The notes beneath the pieces are model-generated. The model worked only from the letters and a program-made list of their open reading frames with translations. It did no database searches and was not told the DNA's origin. The translations under genes and the position numbers were made by a program. Below, one piece after another: positions 34,741 through 46,838 of a DNA stretch of 64,000 bases; position 1 is the first letter of the stretch, and each line of letters opens with the position of its first letter. Source of the stretch: Cryptomeria japonica (Eukaryota; Streptophyta; Pinopsida; Cupressales; Cupressaceae); contig NC_081415.1 in NCBI RefSeq assembly GCF_030272615.1, forward strand, positions 623,719,740 to 623,783,739, in the 5' to 3' direction.

Positions 34741-35817
34741 TTTTTTTATTTTATAATCATTTGATAATTTTAACTAAATAATTATTAATTAAGATTATTA
34801 TAATCTCAGTAATGAATTGCAACCTTAACTTTCTATAATAATTAAATCATAATTATAATTTTAGTTATTATTCAATATAATCATTATCATTAAAGTTAAA
34901 ATTAAGATTTAATAATAATTATAGTTATAACTATTCAATAATTAAATTGCAATACTAAAAAGGCAAGTAATAACCATGATAATTCATTAATAAATATAAC
35001 CAATTATGCATCCTGATTGCCAGATAGACAATACCAAAAAAAATTCTCTAATAGATAAGAAATAAAATATATCATATAACAATTTTTTTCAATGTATGCT
35101 ATAGAAATTTTTTTCATCTCGATACACCTTTCATTCCAAAAAAATATATATATGAAGGCATCTTCTATGATATTGTATCCTATGAATATTAAATTGATTT
35201 TTAGTTTGAATTTTTTTGAGTTAATTTTATTTATTGTTCATCAAATTTACACATGATGAAATACGTTATTTTAATTGATCAACATATCTATATAATTCAC
35301 AATAATGAACAAGAATTAGAAGAAGATTTTGTATTTAGACATCTAATATACGATGAGATCTCCACTATTTTCCACAACCTCTTCAAAGAAAACTATCATT
35401 TATTGTGAAATCTTATTTACTATGAAGGCCAAGATTTAATCTTATTCATCTATAAATAGCATAACACAAAATCAAAATCATTTATATTTATATCAAATTA
35501 TTCCTTTTTCTTAATTTTAATTTTGAGAAGACAAATAAACTCATTTGTAAATAAAATTTATATTTGGTATAAGGTGAAAACCAATGTTTTAATATTAAAA
35601 CAATTTATATGTCTATGCCAATAGTAAAATATACTTTAAATAAACAAATAAAAAATCTCTTTTTTTCATTCTTCATGCTTTGTATTCAAATCCACCAAGG
35701 CTAACATGCCCTAATTCATTCTTCATGCTTTGTTTTATTGTGTATGCATAGATAGGGAAATAGTAGCTACCCCTAAAATTTGCAATATAATCAACACTTA
35801 TGTAACTTCTTAGTTTG
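34741..35817. repeat. AT-rich DNA, then start of segmental-duplication unit A
   Basis: From about 34980 the sequence matches 51890-52450 and in part 46900-47250: ATGCATyCTGATTG, CCTATGAATATTAA, AATGAACAAGAATyAGAAGA. No gene. Confidence 0.5.
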
Positions 35818-35923
35818 AATCGATTCAATTATATTTTTTTTTGATAGGTAATAGGCCTATTTCAAGAGCACAAATTCTCAACCACTAGGCCAATTCAAGT
35901 TGTACAATCGATTCAATTATATT
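35818..35923 (-). mobile_element. 70-bp tRNA-derived SINE-like insertion with perfect 18-bp target duplication
   Basis: AATCGATTCAATTATATT occurs at 35818..35835 and again at 35906..35923, identical over 18 bp. Between them, on the minus strand, GTACAACTTGAATTGGCCTA begins a 63-base body that ends CTATC plus seven A. TGGCCTAGTGG matches the Pol III A-box consensus exactly and, with GTTGAG, resembles a plant tRNA-Ser/Leu head. There is no B box. Long target duplication, terminal A run and A box together mark LINE-mediated retroposition of a very short RNA. Confidence 0.75.
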
Positions 35924-38394
35924 ATTATTATATTTTATTATTTTTTTAATATTTTTATTATGATATCGTTATAAATTATATAATTGTTTTTATTATTTTT
36001 TTAAATGTTCTTCTTAAATACTTTTAAAAACAAATTTATGAAACATATAATTTTCAATTATTTCTAAATTTAAACAATACTTTTAAAATATTTCTACATT
36101 AAACAATATATTTTTTTTTCACCTTCATTTGTGATAGGAGATAGTAAGTACCCCATCATTTTTATCGCAGATGATAGTACCAAGAATATGCATGGTTCCT
36201 TTAGTAGCACCATCTGTAAGGAAATTCGGATTTCTGCACAGCAATATTGTTTTGTTTTTCCAGAATAAGTCTTATAGAAAATTGCTTGAATAAAGAATAA
36301 GCATTAGATGAAATGCTTAAGGCCATATAATTTACTTTAGAAACTACAAGAACAAGTTACTTTCTATGAACTATATTATCATTTCCATACAACTCGCATC
36401 TTATCGTGCGTATTATATGTAAGCTTTAAACTTTTTATTTTTTAATAATTATTATGGCGATTTTATGATCTTTGGACTATGCTATGAATAATTGAACTTC
36501 CCTTGTTCAAAGATAACTTCTGTTTTAATAATTAACTTCTATATTTTATTTGTCGCTCACATGCTCAGACATGCTTATTTTATCAATTGATGTAGGCTTT
36601 CATGCTCAAAGAGAAGCCAGCTATTCTATCATGGTTTACTAGACTTATTATTTGATCTTGAATAGGGCAAGGTGGAGTCACCTATGGACGGTTTAATGCA
36701 AGTCATTTAATGTCTTTAGAGCAAGAGATATTAAGAGTAATGTTTTTCTTTTACTTCTCATACAGATTTTAACTCTTTTAGAATTGATGAATTTTATTTT
36801 GTGTTTATATCCTTATTTTTAGTTTAAGAGTTTAAGAGTTTTTTTAGTTTTTTTTATAAATAATAAAAAATTATTAAAAATAAATGAGAGTTACAATATA
36901 TGAATGAATAATAGTCGAGTAAAACACAATGAATCACGTATTCTTATCCTCCAAATTAATTGTTCTAACATTAAGATAAATCCAAAAGCAAATGTGCACT
37001 GTCCGAAATATTCCAACCTTACATTACATCATATGTCCATTTGACCAGACAATCTACAATTCTATTTCATTCCCTAGAAATATTTTTATTATTTAATATT
37101 TCCATTGAAATTGTTATCATCTATTTTAAATGGATGTTAATACTTTGTTTGTAGTATATTTTATGTTTTTTAAATTCTAAATTTTATTGTAATCATAACA
37201 TAATTTGAGTATAATCTGAAATCTATAGTTGTTCACTTATATTTTCTTTCAAAAATTATCACATTCGTATTGATAAACTTATTTTCACAGTTATTATATG
37301 ATCTAAATTTCATATCTTACAAAACTTTTTAAAACTTTAAAAATTAATTAATTTTCTTCATTATAATAATAAATATACAAAATATAAAATAAATCAAATC
37401 GAACTGTATACATAGACCCAAGAGTATGTATAATCAGATTTGATTTATATGCATCTTTACCTCTGTAAAACAAGAGATTGAAGCGGTTATCAGAGCTAAA
37501 ACGACTTAGAAGGTCTAGTTCAATGATTAACTCATGTCTAGATTTGGTGATGTTCTAAGTCCAAGTCTTTAGTGGATCCCAAAGTGCCTATATATTTTGA
37601 TTGAGCGAGCATTTTGGATCTACTTTGGTAAGTCACGATTTATTATTAAAGCCATTATTTACTATTACCTCGCGTCCACAACCTATTACTGGAACGAGAT
37701 TCGTATTCAATTCAATTGACTAGTCATTTCATGTGTGGGTATAAAGTCATGGTCAAACTTGAGCCATCATAGAGCTACACTATTTGTTTTATTCACTTGA
37801 CTGAGTGTTTTGGTAGCCATTGACACGTCTAAGTTTCAGTCTTTGTTCCCTTAGTTATTTCCAAGGTCCATCAGCTTTTTATATTTTGTTGAATCTGTGC
37901 ACCCAAAGAAACTTAAGATGTCGTTAAAATTGAGTTTAAACTTCTCTGGGATGTAGCTTGCCACGTGTCCCATCCACAACCAATTTGGTTTTGCTACATT
38001 AATCATGTATATTAGTCATGGATAGACTAATAATGATGGCTAATTTTTGAATGGGAATTTGATTCAGTGCTATCTTTTCGATGATTTTTTCATTTAAAAA
38101 GTAATTTTAATTGTATGCTGGATAGGAACATGAATCTTAGACTGAAATTTTTTCAATCAAATGTCACGGACTGAGGGTATCCATTCCACCTAATTTGTGT
38201 GGGGCACATCCAAACCTCATCTCTTATGATGTCAAAGCTTTGCGCTGAACAAGACTTGATGCCTAATAGTGCTGGTCATTTTTCACTTTTGTGTTCTTGT
38301 TAATTTTTTGTCTTTGGATGGTTCTAGTTTTTTGTTGTGTGTGCTGGTTCTGGTTGTTGTTACTCCTTGTGGGACCCCTATTTTCCACAAAGCA
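35924..38394. repeat. Segmental-duplication unit A, upstream part
   Basis: About 36470-36720 is the recurring block (ATAATTGAACTTCCCTTGTT, ATTGATGTAGGCTTTCATG, AAAGAGAAGCCAGCTA) also found near 48.2, 52.9, 58.6 and 61.6 kb. About 37620-37960 matches the region upstream of RING copy 1. No gene; AT-rich filler elsewhere. Confidence 0.6.
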
Positions 38395-38840
38395 AGGTGA
38401 GATTATAATTGTGTCTTTGTATGTTAATGACTAGATATTCACAGCTGATTTATCAATTGACATATTCAAAGATGCTATGGAAAAGAAATTTGAGATGACT
38501 GGTTTGGGTTTAATGAGGTATTTTCTTGGTCTAAATTTTATTCAATTATGTATTTCACAACCACAAGGGCAGACATTTTGTTTGTTGTTAGTCTAATTTC
38601 AAGGTTCATGGAGTCTCCAAAAGTTTCTCATTGACAAGCAAGGAATGGATTTTGAAATATGTTAATAGAACGAGGAACTATGGATTTTTTTTACTCAAGG
38701 CAAAAATGATTTCAAGCTGATAAGATATGGTAATAATGATTATATAAGGAGTATAAATTATAGGAAGAGTATTTTAGGTCATGTTAAGAAGAGTATGTAG
38801 AAATACAAGCACACTATGCCAAGCAATATGATTGAGAATA
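38395..38840 (+). mobile_element. Ty1/copia fragment (late RT and RNase H), strongly decayed fossil
   Basis: Readable pieces include EKKFEMTGLGLMRYFLGL, typical of copia RT after the YVDD motif, and NDFKLIRYGNNDYI and RKSILGHV, like the start of copia RNase H. No LTRs are attached. It has many breaks and is clearly older than the copia copy at 41.4 kb. Confidence 0.65.
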
Positions 38841-40136
38841 ATATTGAAAGAATTGAGATATGAACACAAAAAGGCAATAAAGATCTAATGTAACAACAAC
38901 TCAGTGATAGCACTATCAAAAATTTAGTTTCCCATCAAAGAAACAAAGACATTGACACATGCTATCATTTCATTAGAAAGCTGATCAATAATGTAAAAAT
39001 CTTTTTGGAACATTGCATGTCTGAAAAATAGTATACTATATCTTTACTGAAACCCTAGGAAGAAAATGTTTTGATCACCAAACAGATAATTTGAATATGA
39101 CTGACGGGTTGTGATTAAGAAGAAATATTGTAAACTAATCACAGCTAACCTCACTTATGCCTCTGCATAACTCTCCCTTTTTTTAATCTTTTCAAGAATG
39201 TGGTTATTCATTTTCTCCAACTCTCGACTCTATCTTTGCCTCCGTTGAATGCACATAGGACAAAGTTTTAATGAGAAATTTAAGACCTATTAATATCTCT
39301 GTTTTTGAATCCTTTTCCTTGCCATATACCCAGAACATGAGGACAGTTTAAATGTATCTTAGAGTATAAGAGAAACGGGAGCACAGAAAGATATTGCTGT
39401 AGCAACAGCAGGATATCAGCCGGTTTGCAGTTAAAACATGGATTTATAAATGTGCGGAATTGAAGATTAGCAGCTTTGTTTTGTAAAACAGAATTGTATG
39501 TTCTCTTATTTATATGTACAGAAAGACAAATCATTTTCAGTCTATATCTCTGTTCTACTTTCTGTTCTTTCTGCTCTTTGTTTTGTCTTTGTCTTTCCCA
39601 TCACAAGTCTTCTAGACCATCCTACGCAAAACTTGATAATAATCTTTGTTTCTTGTATTCTATGATCTATGATGTGCTCAACAACTAAAATATAACAACT
39701 GCAGATAACTTCAAGGAATGGGTTATATTTTTTTTAAAGGTCCAGACAAGAAGCCAACGTGCAAGATCTAATACAAAACCATGACAACTGGTCGGCTAGT
39801 TGCATTACAATCTGTCTTCCTTCTTTGGTTGAAAAATCTTGTGGATCAAAATACATTCAATAAAATAATAGCTGCTACTTCTTCCCACCATGGATATTCA
39901 TAATGGACAACTCTGAGCTGGCTAACAAAACCACTCCATTGACTTCTCTAAACTTACATAGACCATTCAAAATCCAATCTTTACATTCACTTATATGTGC
40001 AATAAAATTTGATAGTTCCAAGGGATTAAGGTAGATTTTAGGGTTTCTCACTTACCCTCAGAGTTAGGTCTTCAAAATCTTCTTCCACAATGATCTCCTT
40101 ATCTTAGGGATTCTCTGGTCAAGGCACAATTTGAGA
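38841..40136 (+). other. Upstream region of RING copy 2
   Basis: About 39530-40130 closely matches the region before RING copy 3 (ACCATCCTACGCAAAACTTG, GCAGATAACTTCAAGGAAyG, AAGAAGCCAACGTGCAA), and partly that before copy 1. Its small ORFs are probably not genes. Confidence 0.55.
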
Positions 40137-40144
40137 TATAAATA
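40137..40144 (+). promoter_or_regulatory. TATA box of RING copy 2
   Basis: TATAAATA lies 71 bp before the ATG and is conserved in position and sequence before copy 3 (50183). It is altered before copy 1. Confidence 0.6.
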
Positions 40145-40214
40145 TGCCCCTTCTATAGTAGACAAAGCACTGAAATTTGTACATTGGAATTGAGTCTGCA
40201 CTTTTTGCTAAGGC

Positions 40215-40733
40215 ATGGGATTTCCTGCAGGCCACCATGGTTTCATTATGGGAAGACTGCTGGGTTGCTTAGCATTTGTGTTTTCTTGTATAGATCGTGC
40301 AATCTGCTATCTTGTTTCTTTTCTTTGGCTTAGCAATCCACTACGCCCTGAAAGAAATGGGCAGAGAGAATCTCAAGAAATCCCTTCTGTGCTTTCATCG
40401 CCATCAGATGGTGACATGGTTAGAAATAAATTGCCTGTCATCAAATTTCGGAGTTTTGCAGAGAGTTGTGGGGAGATTCAAGACGATGTTATGTGTGCTG
40501 TTTGCTTGAGCTCGTTGGAGAGAGATGATGAAATTCGGGAGCTGTGTAATTGCTCTCACAAATTTCATAGGGATTGTTTGGATAAATGGATTGATCACCA
40601 TCAGATTACATACCCTCTCTGCAGATGTCCTCTGATTGAACAAACAGAAATAGTTCATCAAAGCCAAGATCACAGTGATGAAGATTGGATCTCATTTCTA
40701 TTTGAAGGTGGAGATTTGGTCAATTCATTTTAG
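40215..40733 (+). CDS. BRH1-like RING-H2 protein, copy 2 (zinc ligand 7 lost)
   Basis: 172 residues, no intron, same layout as copies 1 and 3: MGFPAGHHGFIMGRLL start, hydrophobic stretch at about 8-40, LPVIKF at 73-78, RING-H2 at 94-138 (CAVC, NCSHKFHRDC). The codon at 40611..40613 is TAC, so residue 133, the seventh zinc ligand, is Tyr where copies 1 and 3 have Cys; Cys136 is kept. Loss of this ligand is expected to weaken the second zinc site and E2 binding. The frame is otherwise intact and the promoter-proximal sequence is well kept, so it may be expressed, perhaps without ligase function. A copia element begins about 630 bp downstream. Confidence 0.87.
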   Translation: MGFPAGHHGFIMGRLLGCLAFVFSCIDRAICYLVSFLWLSNPLRPERNGQRESQEIPSVLSSPSDGDMVRNKLPVIKFRSFAESCGEIQDDVMCAVCLSSLERDDEIRELCNCSHKFHRDCLDKWIDHHQITYPLCRCPLIEQTEIVHQSQDHSDEDWISFLFEGGDLVNSF

Positions 40734-41359
40734 CACAATAATGGGGAATTTGCTTGTAAAATTGAATATGAGTCTGATGATTACTAAAGAAATGATGAGC
40801 AAGAGTTTATACAGCCAATAGTTTGACCACAACACAGCATTTAACAAAATTTCCTTGGTACGAAACTGGAAGGTCTATCACAGAAGGCACAATGTGGATT
40901 AAAGCATTGTTGTTTGCATATGACCACTGTCAAATGTTTTAGATAGATTTTTTCACCTGCTTTTTTACAGGTCAGAAAATCCCTTTAAGCGTTGTATTGA
41001 AAGGCTTTATTTCATGTACTTGAGGGAATTATTTTTCCTCCTGGGGAAACGTTTGATCTCTAAATCATGGCCACCTCAAGCTACATTTTAGTTTGAGTAA
41101 CAATATTTCAATATTCTTCGTTCCACTTATTTATCTGTCATCTTTTATAATTAAAATAATAATGCTTATGTTTCCTGAATAAATGAACTAAAAGTTGTCA
41201 ATGCTTGGAGACATACACTATATTTAAATAGAAGATTGTATTTTAAATTTTTCATGGCTTTAGTTTTATGGAGAGATTTTTATATCAGCTGGTACTATTG
41301 AGAATTTTTTTAAATATTTTTTAAACGGTTCTACTCATTTATGAGTTCGATGCACATTT
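40734..41359. other. 3' flank of RING copy 2
   Basis: Matches the sequence after copies 1 and 3, including the GAAAGGCTTwAT and AGTTTGAGTAhCAATATT blocks. The match reaches the CACATTTGACC point where the copia element inserted (compare 51700). Confidence 0.6.
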
Positions 41360-41364
41360 GACCG

Positions 41365-42004
41365 TGTTAATTATGGGTAGCTTGGACAGCTGTTCATCCT
41401 TACCCAGAAATAATAGCATTAGTTATGGGTAGTTTTGGACAGCTGTTCATCCTGACCTAGAATTAGAAAATGGTTGTTTTTGTCAAACAAATGTTGTTAG
41501 GATAATAACAATTGTTATTTAATAGTGGCTCTTTTTAGGTGACACCTCATAGCCAAAATTAGTTATTGGTTAATTGAGTTGTCTTAATCTCAGCCGTTGG
41601 TTTGAATTAATCTCGGCCGTTGGTTTTCCAATAGAGTAGTATAAAAAGGGGTCATGGGTCATTTGGAAAATAAGAAGTCTTGAGAAAAATTTGGATATCA
41701 GCAGGAGATATTAGGAGTTTGTTGGAGTTCTTCCAGTAAGAGGCAAGGAATTCTTTTGTAATTCTTATATTGCTGAAGATTAATATATTTTCCATCTGCA
41801 GAACTGGTTTTCCCTTAGGGGTTTTTCCAGGGACGATTGTCCAAAAATATTGTGTCCTTGTGTTGCTTATTTCTTTCCGTATTTTTTTAGTGAAGTTGCA
41901 GTTGTGTTATTTTTCGATATTCAGCTGTAAATTTATTTTCAGCAGTTAAATAATTTTTATGAGATAGGAGATTAATAATTAGTGACTGCAATAGAATTTC
42001 TACA
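41365..42004 (+). repeat. 5' LTR of the copia element
   Basis: 640 bp. The first ~95 bp contain an internal near-duplicate (TTATGGGTAGCTTGGACAGC / TTATGGGTAGTTTTGGACAG). A TATA-like TATAAAAAGG lies near 41641. It carries a duplicated TTAATCTCrGCCGTTGGTTT not doubled in the 3' LTR. Confidence 0.93.
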
Positions 42005-42016
42005 TGGTATCAGAGC
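42005..42016 (+). other. Primer-binding site, initiator tRNA-Met type
   Basis: TGGTATCAGAGC directly follows the 5' LTR. This is the standard plant copia primer site. Confidence 0.95.
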
Positions 42017-42108
42017 TTTGTTGAGGGTAGAAAAGGTTTACCCTAAGCAAAGGAAAGAAATTTGAGTTTGACCTCTTTCGAGTTATTGTTTTCCTTTATT
42101 TCTTTGAG

Positions 42109-45100
42109 ATGGCCTCAGCAGGTTTGAGAGATCAGGACAGATTGGATGGTGCCTCAAATTTTGGTGTCTGGAAAGCCAGAATTTCTTTATTGCTGGAAGA
42201 GAATGGTATCAAGGAATATGTTACCAGTACTGTAGCTGTACCTACAGATCCAGTACAACTTGCAGCATACAAGAAGGATGATGCCAAGGCGAGGAGGATA
42301 ATCCTTGATGTTGTCAAGGATCATGTTGTTCCACATATCGCAGAGTTAGATACAGCGAAGAAGATGTGGGATGCCATTCTGGATTTGTACCAGAATGCTA
42401 CCACTAACCGGAAGCTGATTCTCAGAGAAAAATTGAGGAATACCCGAATGAACAAGGGAGAAGATGTTACAAGTTACCTCACCAGGCTTAGACTTGTCAA
42501 GGACGAGTTAGCAGCTGTTGGAGATAAGCCAAATGAAGACGAGCTAGTAAGAATAGCCCTAAATGGGTTTTCTAAGCAGTGGGATGTCTTTGTTCAAGTT
42601 ATTAATGGACGAGACACCTTACCAAGTTGGGATCGACTTTGGAGTGATTTCACTCAGGAGGAGCTTAGACTAAGCCTTGTCAATGGAGCCAACAATAAGA
42701 GTCAGAAAAGTGAGGTAGAACAAGAAAATGTTGCCCTAGCGAGAAAGGGGAAAACAAAGAAGGGATCTAGCAAAGGAGCAAATTCACAATTTGAAAAGAA
42801 GAAGAAGGACCTATCTAAGGTCAAGTGCTTTGGTTGTCACGAGTTTGGCCACTATGTCAGCGATTGCCCACAAAAGAAGAAAGATAAGAAGGGCAAGAAC
42901 CAAGTGGCAGCTTCAACAAGTACAGAGGAGCTCTCTAGTAGATTGGAGGATGAGTTTGCACTCATAGCCTGTATGATTAGCTCAACCTCACAGAGTGTAT
43001 GGTATATAGACAGTGGGGCGTCATTTCATATGACAAGAGTTCGAGAGTACTTCTCCAGCTACAAGGAGGAGAACACCAGAATCCAGATTTCTATGGGGAA
43101 CTTGTCCAAGCTCAACTCAGTTGGGAAAGGGACTGTTCAGCTTCAGAGGGAGAATGGAAAGGTAATTCCTCTTCATGATGTGTTGCATGTGCCAGGCTTA
43201 GGTATGAATTTGGTTTCTGTATCTGTCCTTCAAGATAAAGGGTATAATGTTCTCTTTAGAGGGATGCATGTTTTGATTAAGCATAAAGATTGGAAATCAC
43301 CTGTATCTATTGGAGTTAGGAGTGGTCGCCTTTATAGGTTACAGTTTGATACTCCTAAGGCACTCATGAGCAACAATAACCCTAGAGATCTTGGAGAGCT
43401 ATGGCATAGGAGGATGGGCCATATTCATCATGGAGCACTTAGATTGCTTCGTGAGATGGTGACAGGTGTTCCAGAGGTGAGCACAGAGCATGATGATGTA
43501 TGTAAGGGATGTGTGTTGGGAAAGTTTGCAAAAGCATCTTTTCCAAGGAGTGACACCAGATCTACGGGTGTTTTTTATCTAGTACATTCAGATGTATGTG
43601 GACCAATGTCGACAAAGTCTCTCAGAGGATATGAGTATTATGTTACCTTTATTGATGATTTCTCCAAGAAGACCTGGATATACTTCTTGAAGACCAAGGA
43701 TGAGGTTTTCAGTCGCTTCCAAGAGTTCAAGGCTCTTGTGGAGAACTCAACAGGAAGGAAGATAAAGGTTCTTCGGTCAGACAATGGAGGCGAGTACAAA
43801 GGAAATGACTTCCAGGATTTTTGTACCAGAGAAGGAATCAAGAGAGAGTGGACTGTTCCTTACAATCCATAGCAGAATGGAGTTGCTGAGAGGAAGAACC
43901 ATTCTATTTCGGAGGCAGCAAGGGCTATGCTACATGACCAGGACATGCCTCACTACTTATGGGCAGAAGCGTGTAGTACAACAGTCTACATTCAGAATAG
44001 GGTTCCACACAAGGTACTAGGGAAAATGACACCAGAGGAGGCTTTCACGGGGAAGAAGCCAGATGTTGGTCACTTCAGGATATTTGGGAGTTTGGCATAT
44101 TGCCTTATTCCTAGAGACACATGTACCAAGTTAGATTAGACTGCAGAGAAGGGGTACTTTGTTGGGTATAGTGAAACTTCAAAGGCATATAGGATGTTCA
44201 TTCCAGGGACCAGAAGAATTATTGTCAGACGTGATGTCAAGTTCATGGAGGACAAGGCGTTTAGAAGATCCAGAGATTTGCCAGTAGATGATCGGAGTGA
44301 GCAGCCAATGAAAGCTCCAAGTCCAAGTCAAGGACAGCAAAGCTCAAGTACAGTTACTAGTACAAGCATAGACTCAGGTAGTGAAGATTCACAGAGTATG
44401 GAGCAACTGGTGCAGCAGGATATTCATCTAGATGATATAGAGGTTGATATTTCATCCTCTATAGTTGGCAGTAGGAACCATGAGGTTCAAGACATACAAA
44501 GGGATACTCAGGAGTCTGTGGGAGCTCCTAGGAACAGTACAAGACAGAGGAGACAACCAGCCAAGTTCAATGACTATGTGGCATTAGTCAGCCAGTTAGT
44601 AGATAGTGAACCTTCCAGCTATCAGGAAGCTGCAAAGCATCAGGTATGGAGAGATGCTATGGTTGAGGAATATAACTCAATAATGCAGAATGATGTATGG
44701 GAGGTAGTGCCTAGACCAACTGATAGAGCAGTAGTTGGATCGCGCTGGATCTTCAAGATAAAGCATGGTGCAGATGGTAGCATTGAGAAATATAAAGTGA
44801 GGTTTGTGGCCAAGGGGTTCTCTCAAAAGGAGGGAATAGACTATGAGGAGACATTTGCTCCTATGGCCAGGTATACTTCTATACGAGCTATAATCTCATT
44901 TGCAGCACAGATGGGATGGCAGATCCATCAAATGGATGTCAAGACAACATTCCTTAATGGAGAATTGAAGGAGGAGGTATACATAGAACAACCAGAAGGC
45001 TTTGTAGCACACAACAAAGAGACCCACGTGTGCAGATTAAAGAAAGCCTTATATGGACTCAAGCAGGCTCCCAGAGCATGGTATGAGCACATTGATACAT

Positions 45101-46155
45101 ACTTGCAGGAAATGGGCTTTGTGAAGAGTGAGGCTGATGCGAACCTCTACTACTTGGTGGTTGGGGGTGAGGTTCTCATTCTTGTTCTATATGTGGATGA
45201 CTTGTTTCTTACTGGTGCGCTAGGACTCATAGAGGATTGCAAGAGGGACCTTGCAGAAGAGTTTGAGATGAAGAATTTGGGACTTATGCACTACTTTCTA
45301 GGCATGGAGGTGTGGCAGACTGATGGAGAGATTTTCCTTGGTCAAGGGAAATATTGCATTGAAATCTTGAAGAGATTCAAGATGGAAGATTGCAAAGCCA
45401 TGTCTACACCCATGATCACTAATTGGAGGAAGGTAGATGCATCCAAGGAAAAGGATGTTGATCCCACCCTATACAGGCAGCTGATTGGTTTGCTCATGTA
45501 TTTGGTCAACACCAGGACAGATATAGCCTTTGCAGTAAACTCTCTTAGTTAGTTCATGGTAGAGCCAAAGAGAGTGCATTGGACGGCGGCTAAGCATGTG
45601 TTGCGTTATCTTCATGGTACAGTTGAGTATGGGATCAGATATGTTCGAGGTGAAGGTATCAAGTTGATAGGCTATACTGATGCAGATTGGGCAGGCAGTA
45701 CAACAGACAAAAGGAGTACTTCAGGATGTTGTTTCAGCTTGGGATCAGGAGTTGTTTCTTGGTTCAGTAGGAAGCAAAAATCTGTGGCCTTGAGTTCATC
45801 AGAAGAAGAATACATAGCAGCCAGCATGGCGACATGTGAAGCTATATGGCTTCGGAAGTTGCTAGTAGCCTTGTTTGGTCAGAAGGTTGAGACTACGGTG
45901 ATACACTGCGACAATCAGAGTTGCATCAAGTTGACTGAGAATCCAGTGTTTCATGATAGATCGAAACATATAGACATCAGGTATCACTTCATCAGGGATT
46001 GTGTACAGAGGGGGATTGTTCAGCTACAGTACATACCTATAGAGGAGCAGGTAGCAGACATTCTGACAAAGGCATTGGGGAAGGCAAAATTCATCTTCTT
46101 CAGAGATAAGATGGGTGTCGTGCAGAACAGCTTCCTCGCTAAGAGGGAGTGTTAA
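42109..46155 (+). pseudogene. Copia gag-pol coding region (fossil)
   Basis: Domains in order: Gag (about 42109-42955) with zinc knuckle CFGCHEFGHYVSDC (about 42828); aspartic protease WYIDSGASFHMT (about 43000); GAG-pre-integrase LWHRRMGHIHHG (about 43400); integrase with FIDDFSKKTWIYFLKTKDEV and RSDNGGEY (about 43640-43800); RT with [20 protein letters not shown] (about 44930) and [11 protein letters not shown] (about 45190); RNase H with GYTDADWAGSTTDKRSTSGC (about 45670) and ADILTKALGK near the end. In a live element the polyprotein would be cut by its own protease, and RT and integrase would copy and insert the DNA. About three breaks remain. Confidence 0.93.
46141..46149 (+). other. Polypurine tract of the copia element
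   Basis: AAGAGGGAG directly before the TG of the 3' LTR, in the expected place for plus-strand priming. Confidence 0.85.
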
Positions 46156-46833
46156 TTATGGGTAGCTTGGACAGCTGTTCGTCCTTACCCAGAAATAACA
46201 ACATTAGTTATGGGTAGTTTTGGACAGCTGTTCGTCCTGACCTAGAATTAGAAAATGGTTGTTTTTGTCAAACAAGTGTTGTTAGGATAATAAAAATTGT
46301 TATTTAATAGTGGCTCTTTTTAGGTGACACCTCATAACCAAAATTAGTTATTGATTAATTGAGTTGTCTTAATCTCAGCCGTTGGTTTTCCAATAAAGTA
46401 GTATAAAAAGGGGTCATGGGTCATTTGGAAAATAAGAAGTCTTGAGAAGAATTTGCAGTGATAGCAAATAGTCTTGCAGTGTTAGCAAGAGGCGCAGTGA
46501 TAGCGTTGATATAGCAGTGGAGGATATCAGCAAGAGATATTAGGAGTTTGTTGGAGTTCTGCCAGTAAGAGGCAAGGAATTCTTTTGTAATTCTTATATT
46601 GCTGAAGATTAATATATTTTCCATTTGCAGAACTGGTTTTCCCTTAGGGGTTTTTCCAGGGACGATTGTCCAAAAATATTGTGTCCTTGTGTTGCTTATT
46701 TCTTTCCGTATTTTTTTAGTGAAGTTGCAGTTGTGTTATTTTTCGATATTCAGCTGTAAATTTATTTTCAGCAGTTAAATAATTTTTATGAGATAGGAGA
46801 TTAATAATCAGTGACTGCAATAGAATTTCTACA
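46150..46833 (+). repeat. 3' LTR of the copia element
   Basis: 684 bp. It holds about 70 bp absent from the 5' LTR (around 46455-46525), built of short repeats of the type GCAGTGATAGC. Confidence 0.93.
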
Positions 46834-46838
46834 GACCG

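Larger units (their letters stand above)
41360..46838 (+). mobile_element. Ty1/copia LTR retrotransposon, complete structure, broken coding region
   Basis: GACCG target duplications lie at 41360..41364 and 46834..46838. LTRs at 41365..42004 and 46150..46833 start TGTTAATT and end CTACA. The primer site TGGTATCAGAGC (initiator tRNA-Met type) is at 42005 and the purine tract AAGAGGGAG at 46141..46149. The interior keeps gag, protease, integrase, RT and RNase H in copia order with about three breaks, so it is a fossil. By eye the LTRs differ at about 14 positions plus two larger indels, roughly 2 percent, so insertion is fairly recent on a plant scale. In years this depends strongly on the assumed rate. 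Confidence 0.95.
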
